Source of the DNA: Candidatus Aenigmatarchaeota archaeon
GTDB lineage: Archaea > Aenigmatarchaeota > Aenigmatarchaeia > GW2011-AR5
DNA: 39,732 bases
Direction: 5' to 3'
Assembly (NCBI GenBank): GCA_016202875.1
Contig: JACQNX010000077.1
Span: forward strand, 1-39,732
Both the position numbers and the translations under genes were made by a program. How positions within the stretch are numbered: the stretch's first letter is position 1; every line of letters begins with the position of its first letter. Shown in pieces: positions 23,423 through 29,845 of this stretch. The notes beneath the pieces were generated by a model. That model saw only the letters and a program-made list of their open reading frames with translations, ran no database searches and had not been told where the DNA came from.

Positions 23423-24559
23423 GTGGTATGGTTGAAGTTATCCGCAATTGCGATAGTTGCAGCAGCCGTTTTTATTATTGCGGCTGTAGCCATATCATTG
23501 CCTGCAAACAACAAAAACTACATCGAGCCTGCGACAATCGGCGCGATACAGCCGCTCACAAAGAGCACCGTCGCTGTGGGCGAACAGGTGAGGGAAGGCA
23601 TAGACATAGCTGTTGATGACGTGAACGCCGAAGGCGGGATAAACGGCAGGCCGCTGAAAGTTATTTACGAGGATGATCAGTGCGACTCGAAGACTGCTGT
23701 GACTGCGTTCGAAAAGCTCACGTCTGTGGAAAAGGTGAAAATAATCATAGGACCCACATGTTCCTCAAATGTCCTGGCCGTCGCGCCATCTGCCAATGAA
23801 AAGAAGGTAATCATCCTCACAACTGTGGCATCAACCCCGAAAGTCACGCAAGCGGGCGACTATGTATTCAGGAATACGCCAAGCGGTGAGGCGTATAGCA
23901 ACTATATTGCAGAATTTGCCTACTATAATCTCAGTGCGCTGACCGCTTCTGCGCTGTACCTGAACCTGGACAACGGCGTCGATTTCAAGGACGCGTTCAT
24001 CAAAAGATTCGAAGGGCTTGGCGGCTCTGTCCTTGGAGCAGAAGCATACGAGCCGACAACAACAGACTTTCGCAGCCAGCTTGCAAAGATCAAGGGACAG
24101 AATCCCGATGTGATTTTCATAGCAGGACAGATAAACCATGGCATCGCCATAAAGCAGGCCAGAGAGCTCGGGCTAACGCAGCGGATAATAGGGCCGACAA
24201 CTATCGAAAGCCCGGATCTCATTGCGCAGGCCGGGACAGCGGCAGAAGGCGTGATTTATTCTGCGCCCAAATTCGACTTGAATGATTCTGTAGTAAAATC
24301 ATTTGGAGAAAAATACAAATCAAAATATAACAAGACACTGGGATTTAGAACAGCTATTTCATACGATGCTGTCATGATTGTCGCTTCTTTATTGATAAAA
24401 TGTGGCGAAGATGTAGAATGCACGAAAAGAGGTTTATATGAAACACAAAACTATAGCGGCGTTTCTGGAATTACAAGCTTTGACAAGAATGGAGATGTTG
24501 ATAAACCTCTAATGATAAAAACAGTGAGAAACGGAAAATTCGTCCCATATGAAAGATAA
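23423..24559 (+). CDS. Liv-type substrate-binding protein H
   Basis: 378 residues from GTG 23423 (GTG GTA TGG TTG). N-terminal anchor LSAIAIVAAAVFIIAAVAIS without a lipobox, then ATIGAIQPLTKSTVAVGEQV, a VNAEGGINGRPLKVIYEDDQ segment and a C-terminal Cys pair C-GEDVE-C. Composition changes abruptly inside the gene: bases 24121-24180 contain 33 G/C of 60, bases 24301-24360 only 17 of 60. The C-terminal quarter may come from a different SBP gene. It is divergent from TrmB 4 and followed by a livF-tail remnant. Confidence 0.9.
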   Translation: MVWLKLSAIAIVAAAVFIIAAVAISLPANNKNYIEPATIGAIQPLTKSTVAVGEQVREGIDIAVDDVNAEGGINGRPLKVIYEDDQCDSKTAVTAFEKLTSVEKVKIIIGPTCSSNVLAVAPSANEKKVIILTTVASTPKVTQAGDYVFRNTPSGEAYSNYIAEFAYYNLSALTASALYLNLDNGVDFKDAFIKRFEGLGGSVLGAEAYEPTTTDFRSQLAKIKGQNPDVIFIAGQINHGIAIKQARELGLTQRIIGPTTIESPDLIAQAGTAAEGVIYSAPKFDLNDSVVKSFGEKYKSKYNKTLGFRTAISYDAVMIVASLLIKCGEDVECTKRGLYETQNYSGVSGITSFDKNGDVDKPLMIKTVRNGKFVPYER

Positions 24560-24562
24560 ATA

Positions 24563-24631
24563 AAACTCACAGGCACAGGAAAGAAGCTGCTTGGGAACAG
24601 GGCTGTGCAGAAGCTTTATCTGGGCGGGTAA
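24563..24631 (+). pseudogene. livF 3' remnant
   Basis: The frame reads KLTGTGKKLLGNRAVQKLYL then GG and stops at 24629-24631. The end of LivF is KLEGAGRKLLKNKNVQKLYL then GG, giving 15 identical residues of 22. It has no start codon. The differences show it is not a fresh copy of the neighbouring livF but the tail of a diverged paralogue, or an old copy. It starts right after SBP H, as the livH tail lies beside SBPs A and B. Confidence 0.75.
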
Positions 24632-24634
24632 CCT

Positions 24635-25291
24635 CTACAGTCTCGCAATCTTCCCTGCATCTGTCAGCTTGTAACCACCGCCTTCACCTGAAGGCTTTGG
24701 TTCTATGAAACCGCGGTCTGCGAGATCCTTTATGTTGCGATAGAGCATTGCCCTGCTTGTTTCTACTTCATCTGCCAGTGCTTTTGGCGTGTCTATTTTT
24801 TCGATGCTATCCAGAATTTCTTTCTGGCTAGTGGAGATATCAAAAGAAAGTATGGGCAGTGTTATGATATCTTTTGAGCCTTCAGGGATGTAGAATATTT
24901 TTTTAACATACTGTGGGCGCGCATAGCAGCCGAAAAGGACGCCGATAGCCTGGGTTTTCCTGCCCGGAGTAATGTTAACGTATACTTCATCTTTTCTTGA
25001 AATATCGTCGAGGAGGTCTACTATTGTTTTTGCGACTGAGACAAAATCGTACAGTTCGACATTTTTTTCCTTTACTTCGATGACAGGACCAAAGGTAGAT
25101 TTTATTATTTCCGTCGTTTTTTTCTGAACTTCATCAGGCTTTTTATCCAACAGGAGGTAAAGCCTGTCAGGAGAAAGGCGCGTTATAGAGAGTACTATGG
25201 ATTCTGAAGAATACACCGTCGTTATGAGAACGCATGGCATATTGTCTAATTGTGCCGAATCTTCTAAAAAAGCTTCTATTGTATTGCACAT
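24635..25291 (-). CDS. Csa3-like CARF-HTH transcriptional regulator
   Basis: 218 residues. The N-terminal Rossmann-like CARF domain shows VLITTVYSSESIVLSITRLS and a ring-ligand loop VYVNITPGRKTQAIGVLF; the C-terminal winged helix reads KALADEVETSRAMLYRNIKD then GGGYKLTDAGKIARL. This is the build of Csa3, which responds to cyclic oligoadenylate or a related nucleotide and controls CRISPR genes. No cas gene or repeat array is in the window, so its targets are unknown here. A TATA-like TTTAAAAG (minus) places a leaderless start at 25291; ATG 25240 is an alternative. It is divergent from the DIP1984-like gene. Confidence 0.75.
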   Translation of the reverse strand: MCNTIEAFLEDSAQLDNMPCVLITTVYSSESIVLSITRLSPDRLYLLLDKKPDEVQKKTTEIIKSTFGPVIEVKEKNVELYDFVSVAKTIVDLLDDISRKDEVYVNITPGRKTQAIGVLFGCYARPQYVKKIFYIPEGSKDIITLPILSFDISTSQKEILDSIEKIDTPKALADEVETSRAMLYRNIKDLADRGFIEPKPSGEGGGYKLTDAGKIARL

Positions 25292-25355
25292 AATACTATT
25301 CTACTTTTAAATATACTTATTTAAATCTTTGTATACAATAAAATTTGGTGATTGC

Positions 25356-25817
25356 ATGAAAGTTGGAGAAGCTCTGTCATTGCTCAAAGCAAAGAGAAGT
25401 TATCTGGCAAGTCAGTTCGAACTCCTGAAGGATCAGATGTTCTACGAAGCTGGGAAGAAACCGGATTTCTCGGTGAGCGAAATCCTGGAAAATATAGCAA
25501 AAACAGAAAGCGAAATACGCCAGCTTAAGCTTTCCATAATGAAAACGAATGTTGAAGAAAAGCTGGAAAACGGTTTAACGCTTGCAGAGGCCATAATATC
25601 CATAGGCGACCTGAGAAGCAAGATGGCACAGCTTGAGATCATAAGAAAAAATCCATACAAAGACCGGCTCTTCTTCAGGGCGGATGACAAGCGCATCGAC
25701 TATATCCCACAGATTCCTCTGCAGGACATCGAGAAGAAGATAAGGGAGCTGGAATCCAAAAAGAACAAGCTGGATGCAGAACTCCAGAAGGCGAACTGGA
25801 GCATTGAAATTATATAG
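25356..25817 (+). CDS. DIP1984/septicolysin-like coiled-coil protein
   Basis: 153 residues from ATG 25356 with GGTGAT seven bases upstream. Almost entirely helical and charged (VGEALSLLKAKRSYLASQFE; SEIRQLKLSIMKTN; ALAEAI-type turn; KKIRELESKKNKLDAELQKA then NWSIEII). The NxxN-like MKTN and the ending L-A-L-Q-ANW match the DIP1984 family, whose role is not established. No signal peptide. It shares a divergent promoter region with the CARF-HTH gene, suggesting control by it. Confidence 0.65.
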   Translation: MKVGEALSLLKAKRSYLASQFELLKDQMFYEAGKKPDFSVSEILENIAKTESEIRQLKLSIMKTNVEEKLENGLTLAEAIISIGDLRSKMAQLEIIRKNPYKDRLFFRADDKRIDYIPQIPLQDIEKKIRELESKKNKLDAELQKANWSIEII

Positions 25818-25819
25818 TC

Positions 25820-26019
25820 TTAGGAAAGCGGCGTAACATCAGAGTAGATAGGATGCAGATCCGCGGCTGATAACCGCTAAAACCGTAGCTGGACGGCGTG
25901 ACGCTTCAGGGCTTAAGATCAAGGCTGGACAGTTTACAGCTTCTGTTCACAGCTCATTCCTGCTATACTATCTTGACCGCATGCTTTTGTGCATGCGAAC
26001 TGATGATTTGCTGCCCTAA
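25820..26019. ncRNA. Structured non-coding RNA candidate, family unknown
   Basis: Nested pairings enclose about 200 bases: 25820-25824 with 26015-26019 (TTAGG/CCTAA), 25828-25832 with 26010-26014 (one G-U), 25837-25842 with 26000-26005 (CATCAG/CTGATG), 25846-25851 with 25968-25973 (AGATAG/CTATCT) and 25855-25858 with 25960-25963. Local hairpins sit at 25863-25877, 25883-25896, 25936-25946 and 25978-25997 (CGCATGC/GCATGCG). No start codon-led gene fits. G-U wobbles favour the plus strand; a minus-strand TATA-like box at about 26048-26054 favours transcription from about 26024 on the minus strand. I could not match it to SRP RNA or RNase P RNA. Confidence 0.5.
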
Positions 26020-26038
26020 TAGGCATACCTTCTCATGG

Positions 26039-26078
26039 ATGATAACTTTAAATATCATTATCTTTTAAAAGATAATGA
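26039..26078 (+). promoter_or_regulatory. Promoter and 24-bp palindromic operator of the AbiE-like pair
   Basis: Bases 26055-26078 form a perfect 24-bp palindrome: TCATTATCTTTT followed by its reverse complement. It begins just after the TATA-like TTTAAATA (26048-26054) and runs over the start codon ATG 26075-26077. A second inverted repeat, ATGATA-N8-TATCAT (26039-26058), spans the TATA box. This is a strong candidate autoregulatory site for the HTH protein encoded next. Confidence 0.7.
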
Positions 26079-26749
26079 GATGCGATATGATTGACGTGAT
26101 AAATCCCATAACAATGAGTATAATCAGAAATGCGAAAGACGGGGATACTATAAGAGAAATATCCGTGAAAACTGGATTTGCTTACTCGGCAGTATATGGA
26201 TGGATCAAAAAATTGGATGATTTCGGCGTTTTGAATTTGGAAGACAAAGGAAACAAAACAGTAATTTCTGTAAATAAAGAGTTGATTTACAACAAGTTCA
26301 TGGAATTGTTAAGTGCATTAGAAACGGCAGAAAGGGATAGGAATTTCTGGAAATTGATGAGAAGCGGGAAATATAATGCAAGATGTGTGAAAGGGACCGC
26401 TGCTGTCGTATGGACACAAGGTGGATACATAACAGGCGATTTCTTTGACAAGATATACCATATTGAAGTTTTAGAAAAAGATTCCGATAATTTTAAAGAA
26501 CAGTTAAAAAAACATATGATTGAATTTGGAAGAGAAGGAGAAATTCCAGGATCTGCCAGGCCATTTATTTGCGTTAACGTGACAAAAAAAATGATAATAG
26601 AAAAAAAGAATAGCTTACCCGTGATGCCGTTGAGGGAATTGATTTCTTGGTGCAGAAAATTACATTTGGAACCTGTATTGGAACAGTTGGATTTGATGTA
26701 TAACATGGGCTTGAAAGAGAGATACTCGGAGGTTTATACAAATGTTTAA
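26075..26749 (+). CDS. HTH protein of an AbiE-like pair (AbiEi-like)
   Basis: 224 residues from ATG 26075, leaderless or nearly so. The N-terminal helix-turn-helix reads DTIREISVKTGFAYSAVYGW then IKKLDDFGVL; the remainder is an alpha/beta region without a family signature I recognise (MRSGKYNARCVKGTAAVVWT; SARPFICVNVTKK). It overlaps the nucleotidyltransferase gene by eight bases. The order, HTH first and nucleotidyltransferase second, is that of AbiE-type type IV TA or phage-defence modules, with this protein as antitoxin and repressor. Confidence 0.6.
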   Translation: MRCDMIDVINPITMSIIRNAKDGDTIREISVKTGFAYSAVYGWIKKLDDFGVLNLEDKGNKTVISVNKELIYNKFMELLSALETAERDRNFWKLMRSGKYNARCVKGTAAVVWTQGGYITGDFFDKIYHIEVLEKDSDNFKEQLKKHMIEFGREGEIPGSARPFICVNVTKKMIIEKKNSLPVMPLRELISWCRKLHLEPVLEQLDLMYNMGLKERYSEVYTNV

Positions 26750-27440
26750 GAGAAAGTCAGAAGAAAGTTTGCTGTCAAGAGAACGGGAAATGGTGAGGAT
26801 GATTTCGTCGCTTTCCAATGCCGATCTGCGATTTATAATAGTAGGCGGATATGCAGTAGCTACATTCATGCACAGATTTTCTGTTGATCTGGATGTCGTT
26901 ATGGCAAAAAGTGATATAAAAATATTTGAGGATATTTTGAGTGACAACAACTATTCACTGAAATACTCCAAAGAACTCGCTCTCATTTACGGAGAGGAAT
27001 TCAAGCGCTTCGAAAAACTTGTAAATGCCCTTCCAGTGAATGTTGACCTGCTCATCAATGGCCTTGTTTCCAGAACAACGGGTGCTTCGTGGAGCTTTGA
27101 TTACATATTGAAGGATTCAAGAAATAGCAGGCTTGATGGTGTGGAATTTCTTGTTCCCAGCAAGGAATTGCTGGTTGCAATGAAGATACATGCTGGAAGG
27201 TTTGCTGATATAAGAGACATTGTTGCCCTGATAGAAGATTGTGATATTGAGGGGATTAAAAAGAAAGCATTACGTGGGAATAAAGAAAAGCTGAAAAGTG
27301 TTTTGAACAGTGGACTACAATTTTTGTATAGTCCAAGTTTTCCGGATAGCTTCAAAGGCGTTTTTGGCCTACAGTTCTATAAAGAAGAGTCGACCAAGAA
27401 AGTACAGGAACTGCTTGAGGGAACGATAGAGATGTTATAA
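26742..27440 (+). CDS. AbiEii-like nucleotidyltransferase
   Basis: 232 residues. The nucleotidyltransferase motif is clear near residues 38-58: FIIVGGYAVATFMHRFSVDL then DVV, i.e. GG-x-A followed by R-S-x-DLD. A downstream acidic strand (VNVDLLINGL) supplies a further Asp. A conserved KIHAGRFADIRDIVALIED helix matches AbiEii/MenT-type enzymes (K-x-x-x-R-x-K-D-xxD). Such enzymes add nucleotides to tRNA or other targets and halt growth when unbalanced. Translation is coupled to the HTH gene by overlap. Confidence 0.75.
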   Translation: MFKRKSEESLLSREREMVRMISSLSNADLRFIIVGGYAVATFMHRFSVDLDVVMAKSDIKIFEDILSDNNYSLKYSKELALIYGEEFKRFEKLVNALPVNVDLLINGLVSRTTGASWSFDYILKDSRNSRLDGVEFLVPSKELLVAMKIHAGRFADIRDIVALIEDCDIEGIKKKALRGNKEKLKSVLNSGLQFLYSPSFPDSFKGVFGLQFYKEESTKKVQELLEGTIEML

Positions 27441-27564
27441 CGCTAATGTTGCTTTTTAATATTTTTCTCCCAATGTAAAAACTAACCCGGCTGGGAAAAC
27501 TGGGATGCTTGCAGGTAACAAGATAGTTCTGGTTTTTCCAATCGTGTTATGAAATAAAGATAAA

Positions 27565-27624
27565 GTCTGTACAATTCCCTAATTCTTTTGGGGTTGATAC
27601 AGACCTTTTCTTTTGAAGAAAAGG
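27565..27624 (+). promoter_or_regulatory. Tandem hairpin leader immediately upstream of rpS6e
   Basis: Hairpin 1: GTCTGTA (27565-27571) pairs with TACAGAC (27598-27604), and CAATTCC (27572-27578) with GGGGTTG (27590-27596, two G-U), one A bulged, 11-base loop. Hairpin 2: CCTTTTCTT (27604-27612) pairs perfectly with AAGAAAAGG (27616-27624), three-base loop, ending one base before ATG 27626. Hairpin 2 hides the purine-rich tract that would act as ribosome binding site. This fits autoregulation by a ribosomal protein; hairpin 1 plus the following T-rich run could alternatively end an upstream transcript. Confidence 0.55.
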
Positions 27625-27625
27625 G

Positions 27626-28153
27626 ATGTATATGGCAGTATTCAAGTTCGTGATATCGGACAAGAAAAGCTCGGTGCAGGTCGAGAAGGACCAGAAAGAT
27701 GCGCCGGTTTTCAGCAAAAAGATAGGCGAGAAGATGAGCGGAGATTTCTTAGGTCTCATAGGATATGAACTCGAAATAACAGGCGGCTCTGACAAGGACG
27801 GCTTTCCGATGCGAAAAGATGTCGAGGGACAGGTGCGCAAAAAGCAGATACTCATAAAAGGCATAGGGTTCCATGCTGATAAAGAAGGTATGAGAAAGAG
27901 GCGCATAGTCAGGGGCAACACAATCGGTGCTGATATTGCACAGATAAATTGCAAAGTTGTAAAAGCGGGTGAGAAAACTGTGCATGAGCTGCTAGGCATA
28001 AAGCCCAAGGAGCCGAAAAAGAAAGAAGTACCGAAACAAGAGCAAGAAAAAAAGGAAGAAGTAAAAGCAGAGGCAAGTCAAGAACAAATACAACAAGAAA
28101 AGGAGAAAAAAGAAGCGAAGAAAGAAGGGACTAAAGCCGAAGCAGTGGCATAA
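27626..28153 (+). CDS. rps6e: Small-subunit ribosomal protein S6e
   Basis: 175 residues; ATG 27626 or ATG 27632 (MAVFKFVISDKKSSVQVE). The S6e core is clear: KIGEKMSGDFLGLIGYELEI then TGGSDKDGFPMRKDVEG, LIKGIGFH, and MRKRRIVRGNTIGADIAQIN. After about residue 130 comes a long K/E/Q-rich low-complexity tail (KKKEVPKQEQEKKEEVKAEA and onward), longer than in most archaeal S6e. It is a component of the 30S subunit. It is followed 14 bases later by the aIF2-gamma gene, a pairing common in archaea. Confidence 0.95.
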   Translation: MYMAVFKFVISDKKSSVQVEKDQKDAPVFSKKIGEKMSGDFLGLIGYELEITGGSDKDGFPMRKDVEGQVRKKQILIKGIGFHADKEGMRKRRIVRGNTIGADIAQINCKVVKAGEKTVHELLGIKPKEPKKKEVPKQEQEKKEEVKAEASQEQIQQEKEKKEAKKEGTKAEAVA

Positions 28154-28167
28154 TAGAAAAACAAGAG

Positions 28168-29454
28168 GTGACAGATTTCACACAGAAAACAGAATTGAAA
28201 ACAAAAGAAAAAAACGCTGAGCAGAGACATTTGCCTGAAATTAATATTGGTCTCGTCGGACATGCCTAAAGGACTTCTTTAAGTACCGCAAACGTTGACC
28301 ACGGGAAAACGTCTCTTACGCAGGCACTGACAGGCAAATGGACAGACACGCATAGCGAGGAGATGAAGCGCGGGATAACAATAAGGCTGGGCTATGCTGA
28401 CGTGACATTCTACTATTGTGAAAAGTGCAAATCATACAGCAACACTAACAAATGTTCAAGGTGCTTTGGAGATGCCAACCCTGTGCGCACAGTCTCAATC
28501 ATAGACGCTCCGGGGCATGAGACACTCATGGCGACGGTGCTATCAGGAGCAGCGCTCATGGATGGTGCAATCCTTGTTATCGCAGCAGACGAAGAATGCC
28601 CGCAGCCTCAGACAGCAGAGCATCTAAAAGCGCTTGATGTTGTGGGAATAAAAAATATCATCATTGTCCAGAACAAGATAGACCTTGTTCCTGAAGAGCA
28701 AGCAAAAAAGAACTATGAACAGATTAAGAATTTTGTCAAGGGCACGATAGCTAAAGATGCCCCTATTATACCAATAAGCGCTATTCACAGTGCGAATATT
28801 GATATTCTTATTGAAACAGTAGAGAATAAAATAAAAACGCCTCAGAGAGATGAGAGCAAGCCTGCGCGGTTTTATGTTGCACGGTCTTTTGACATCAATA
28901 AGCCTGGCACAGCGATAAAGGACCTCAAGGGCGGGGTTATTGGGGGTTCGCTGACAGAAGGTGTGATTTCTGTAGGCGCTGGAATAGAGATAAAGCCTGG
29001 CGTGAAACAAGGTGACAAATGGATGTCGCTGCAGAGCAACGTTGTAGAGATCGTGCAGAATGGCGCACAAAATGAGGCAAGACCTGGAGGCCTTGTTGCA
29101 CTGCAGACAGAATTAGACCCTTCGCTTACACGGGCTGACGGGTTGTCGGGCGCGGTAGTAGGAAAGGTCGGGACGCTACCTCCTGCAACTGATGACCTCA
29201 AGATGAAAGTGACACTGTTTGATCATGTTATTGGCGTAGAAGGGAAGCAGGCTGTGAAGCCTATCAAGACCGGCGATGTGCTCATGCTCACAGTCGCAAT
29301 TGCCAAGACAGTAGGTGTTGTGACATCGGCCGCCAAGGACCATGTGCAAGCAAAGCTAAAGCTCCCTGTAGTAGTGGAGAAAGGTGACAAGGCAGCTGTA
29401 AGCATGCAAGTAGGCGGCAGGTGGCATCTGGTGGGATATGGAATAATAGCATGA
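28168..29454 (+). CDS. eif2g: Translation initiation factor aIF2 gamma, interrupted by a 30-base insert
   Basis: Starts at GTG 28168 (within GAGGTG). Reads to LPEINIGLVGH, then 30 foreign bases with a TAA, then VDHGKTTLTQALTGKWTD in the same frame. Without the insert the product is about 418 residues, normal for the family, with P-loop GHVDHGKT, switch I region MKRGITIRLGY, zinc knuckle CEKC/CSRC, DAPGHE, NKIDLV, and the C-terminal barrels. It carries Met-tRNAi to the ribosome and is normally essential. Everything except the insert looks intact, so the gene is probably expressed by removal or bypass of the insert, unless the insert is an assembly error. Confidence 0.85.
28264..28293 (+). other. 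30-base in-frame insert with stop codon in the aIF2-gamma P-loop
   Basis: Lies between codons for GH and VDHGKT. Because base 28264 equals base 28294, the boundaries could also be 28265-28294. Length is exactly ten codons; the second codon is TAA (28267-28269). It contains a hairpin TAAAG-GACTT-CTTTA (28267-28281), and flanking exon bases GGTC (28249-28252) and GACC (28297-28300) can pair around it. I could not draw a canonical bulge-helix-bulge by hand. Confidence 0.8.
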
Positions 29455-29455
29455 G

Positions 29456-29518
29456 ATGTTGGCTGATCCAGAAGGAAACAAAATCCTTCTAATTGATCTT
29501 ACAAAAGTTCAACCTTAA
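29456..29518 (+). pseudogene. Possible glyoxalase-family C-terminal remnant
   Basis: A 20-residue frame, MLADPEGNKILLIDLTKVQP, begins two bases after the aIF2-gamma stop. The F/L-x-DPEGN-x-I-L-L pattern is the typical end of glyoxalase/bleomycin-resistance proteins. No upstream part exists. It could be coincidence in a short frame. Confidence 0.35.
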
Positions 29519-29551
29519 GAAGATATTTTTCATAAGTTTAATGTTGGTTCT

Positions 29552-29824
29552 ATGTTTGCATGGCTAAGGAAGATTTTCGGGAAAAAGCGACAGCCAGAAG
29601 AGCCCACGCCAGCAGCGGCTGCGACCGCACAAAAACAGGCGCCTGTTGAAGATGTGCCTGAACGTGAAATAGAAGAAACACCGCAACAGAGATTGGAAAA
29701 GATGGTAAAAAAGGAGAAGGAGCTTGGCACCGATCCTAAAAGAACTGAGAAGACCTGTCCTAAATGCAGCGCGCCCAATGACGAGTTTGTAGAAATATGC
29801 TGGATGTGCAAGGAGAGGATATAA
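29552..29824 (+). CDS. Small zinc-ribbon protein
   Basis: 90 residues. A basic, hydrophobic N-terminus (MFAWLRKIFGKKRQ) may touch a membrane or nucleic acid. An Ala/Pro/Glu-rich linker and a charged helix (QQRLEKMVKKEKELG) follow, then a C-terminal zinc ribbon with CPKC and CWMC (about residues 71-86). No specific family recognised; rubredoxin-like or zinc-ribbon DNA/protein-binding modules share this end. Confidence 0.65.
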   Translation: MFAWLRKIFGKKRQPEEPTPAAAATAQKQAPVEDVPEREIEETPQQRLEKMVKKEKELGTDPKRTEKTCPKCSAPNDEFVEICWMCKERI

Positions 29825-29845
29825 AAAGAATAAGAGGTGGGAAGG

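Noticed and set aside
24635..25291. CRISPR locus suggested by the Csa3-like gene
   Set aside because: No regularly spaced repeats and no cas genes seen anywhere in the window.
25818..26040. Assignment of the structured region to SRP RNA, RNase P RNA or a tRNA
   Set aside because: Expected signatures were not found: no GAGGAAAGTCC-type block, no SRP helix 8 tetraloop region, no T-arm GTTCRA. Kept as unknown RNA.
27441..27564. Second small RNA upstream of the rps6e leader (CCCGGCTGGG and GGAAAA/TTTTTCC pairings)
   Set aside because: Stems are short and discontinuous; T-rich runs at 27453-27467 fit termination of the nucleotidyltransferase transcript equally well.
28264..28293. Canonical bulge-helix-bulge intron in aIF2-gamma
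   Set aside because: Trying both possible boundaries and both orientations of the central four-base helix gave mismatches; intron status is left open, not asserted.
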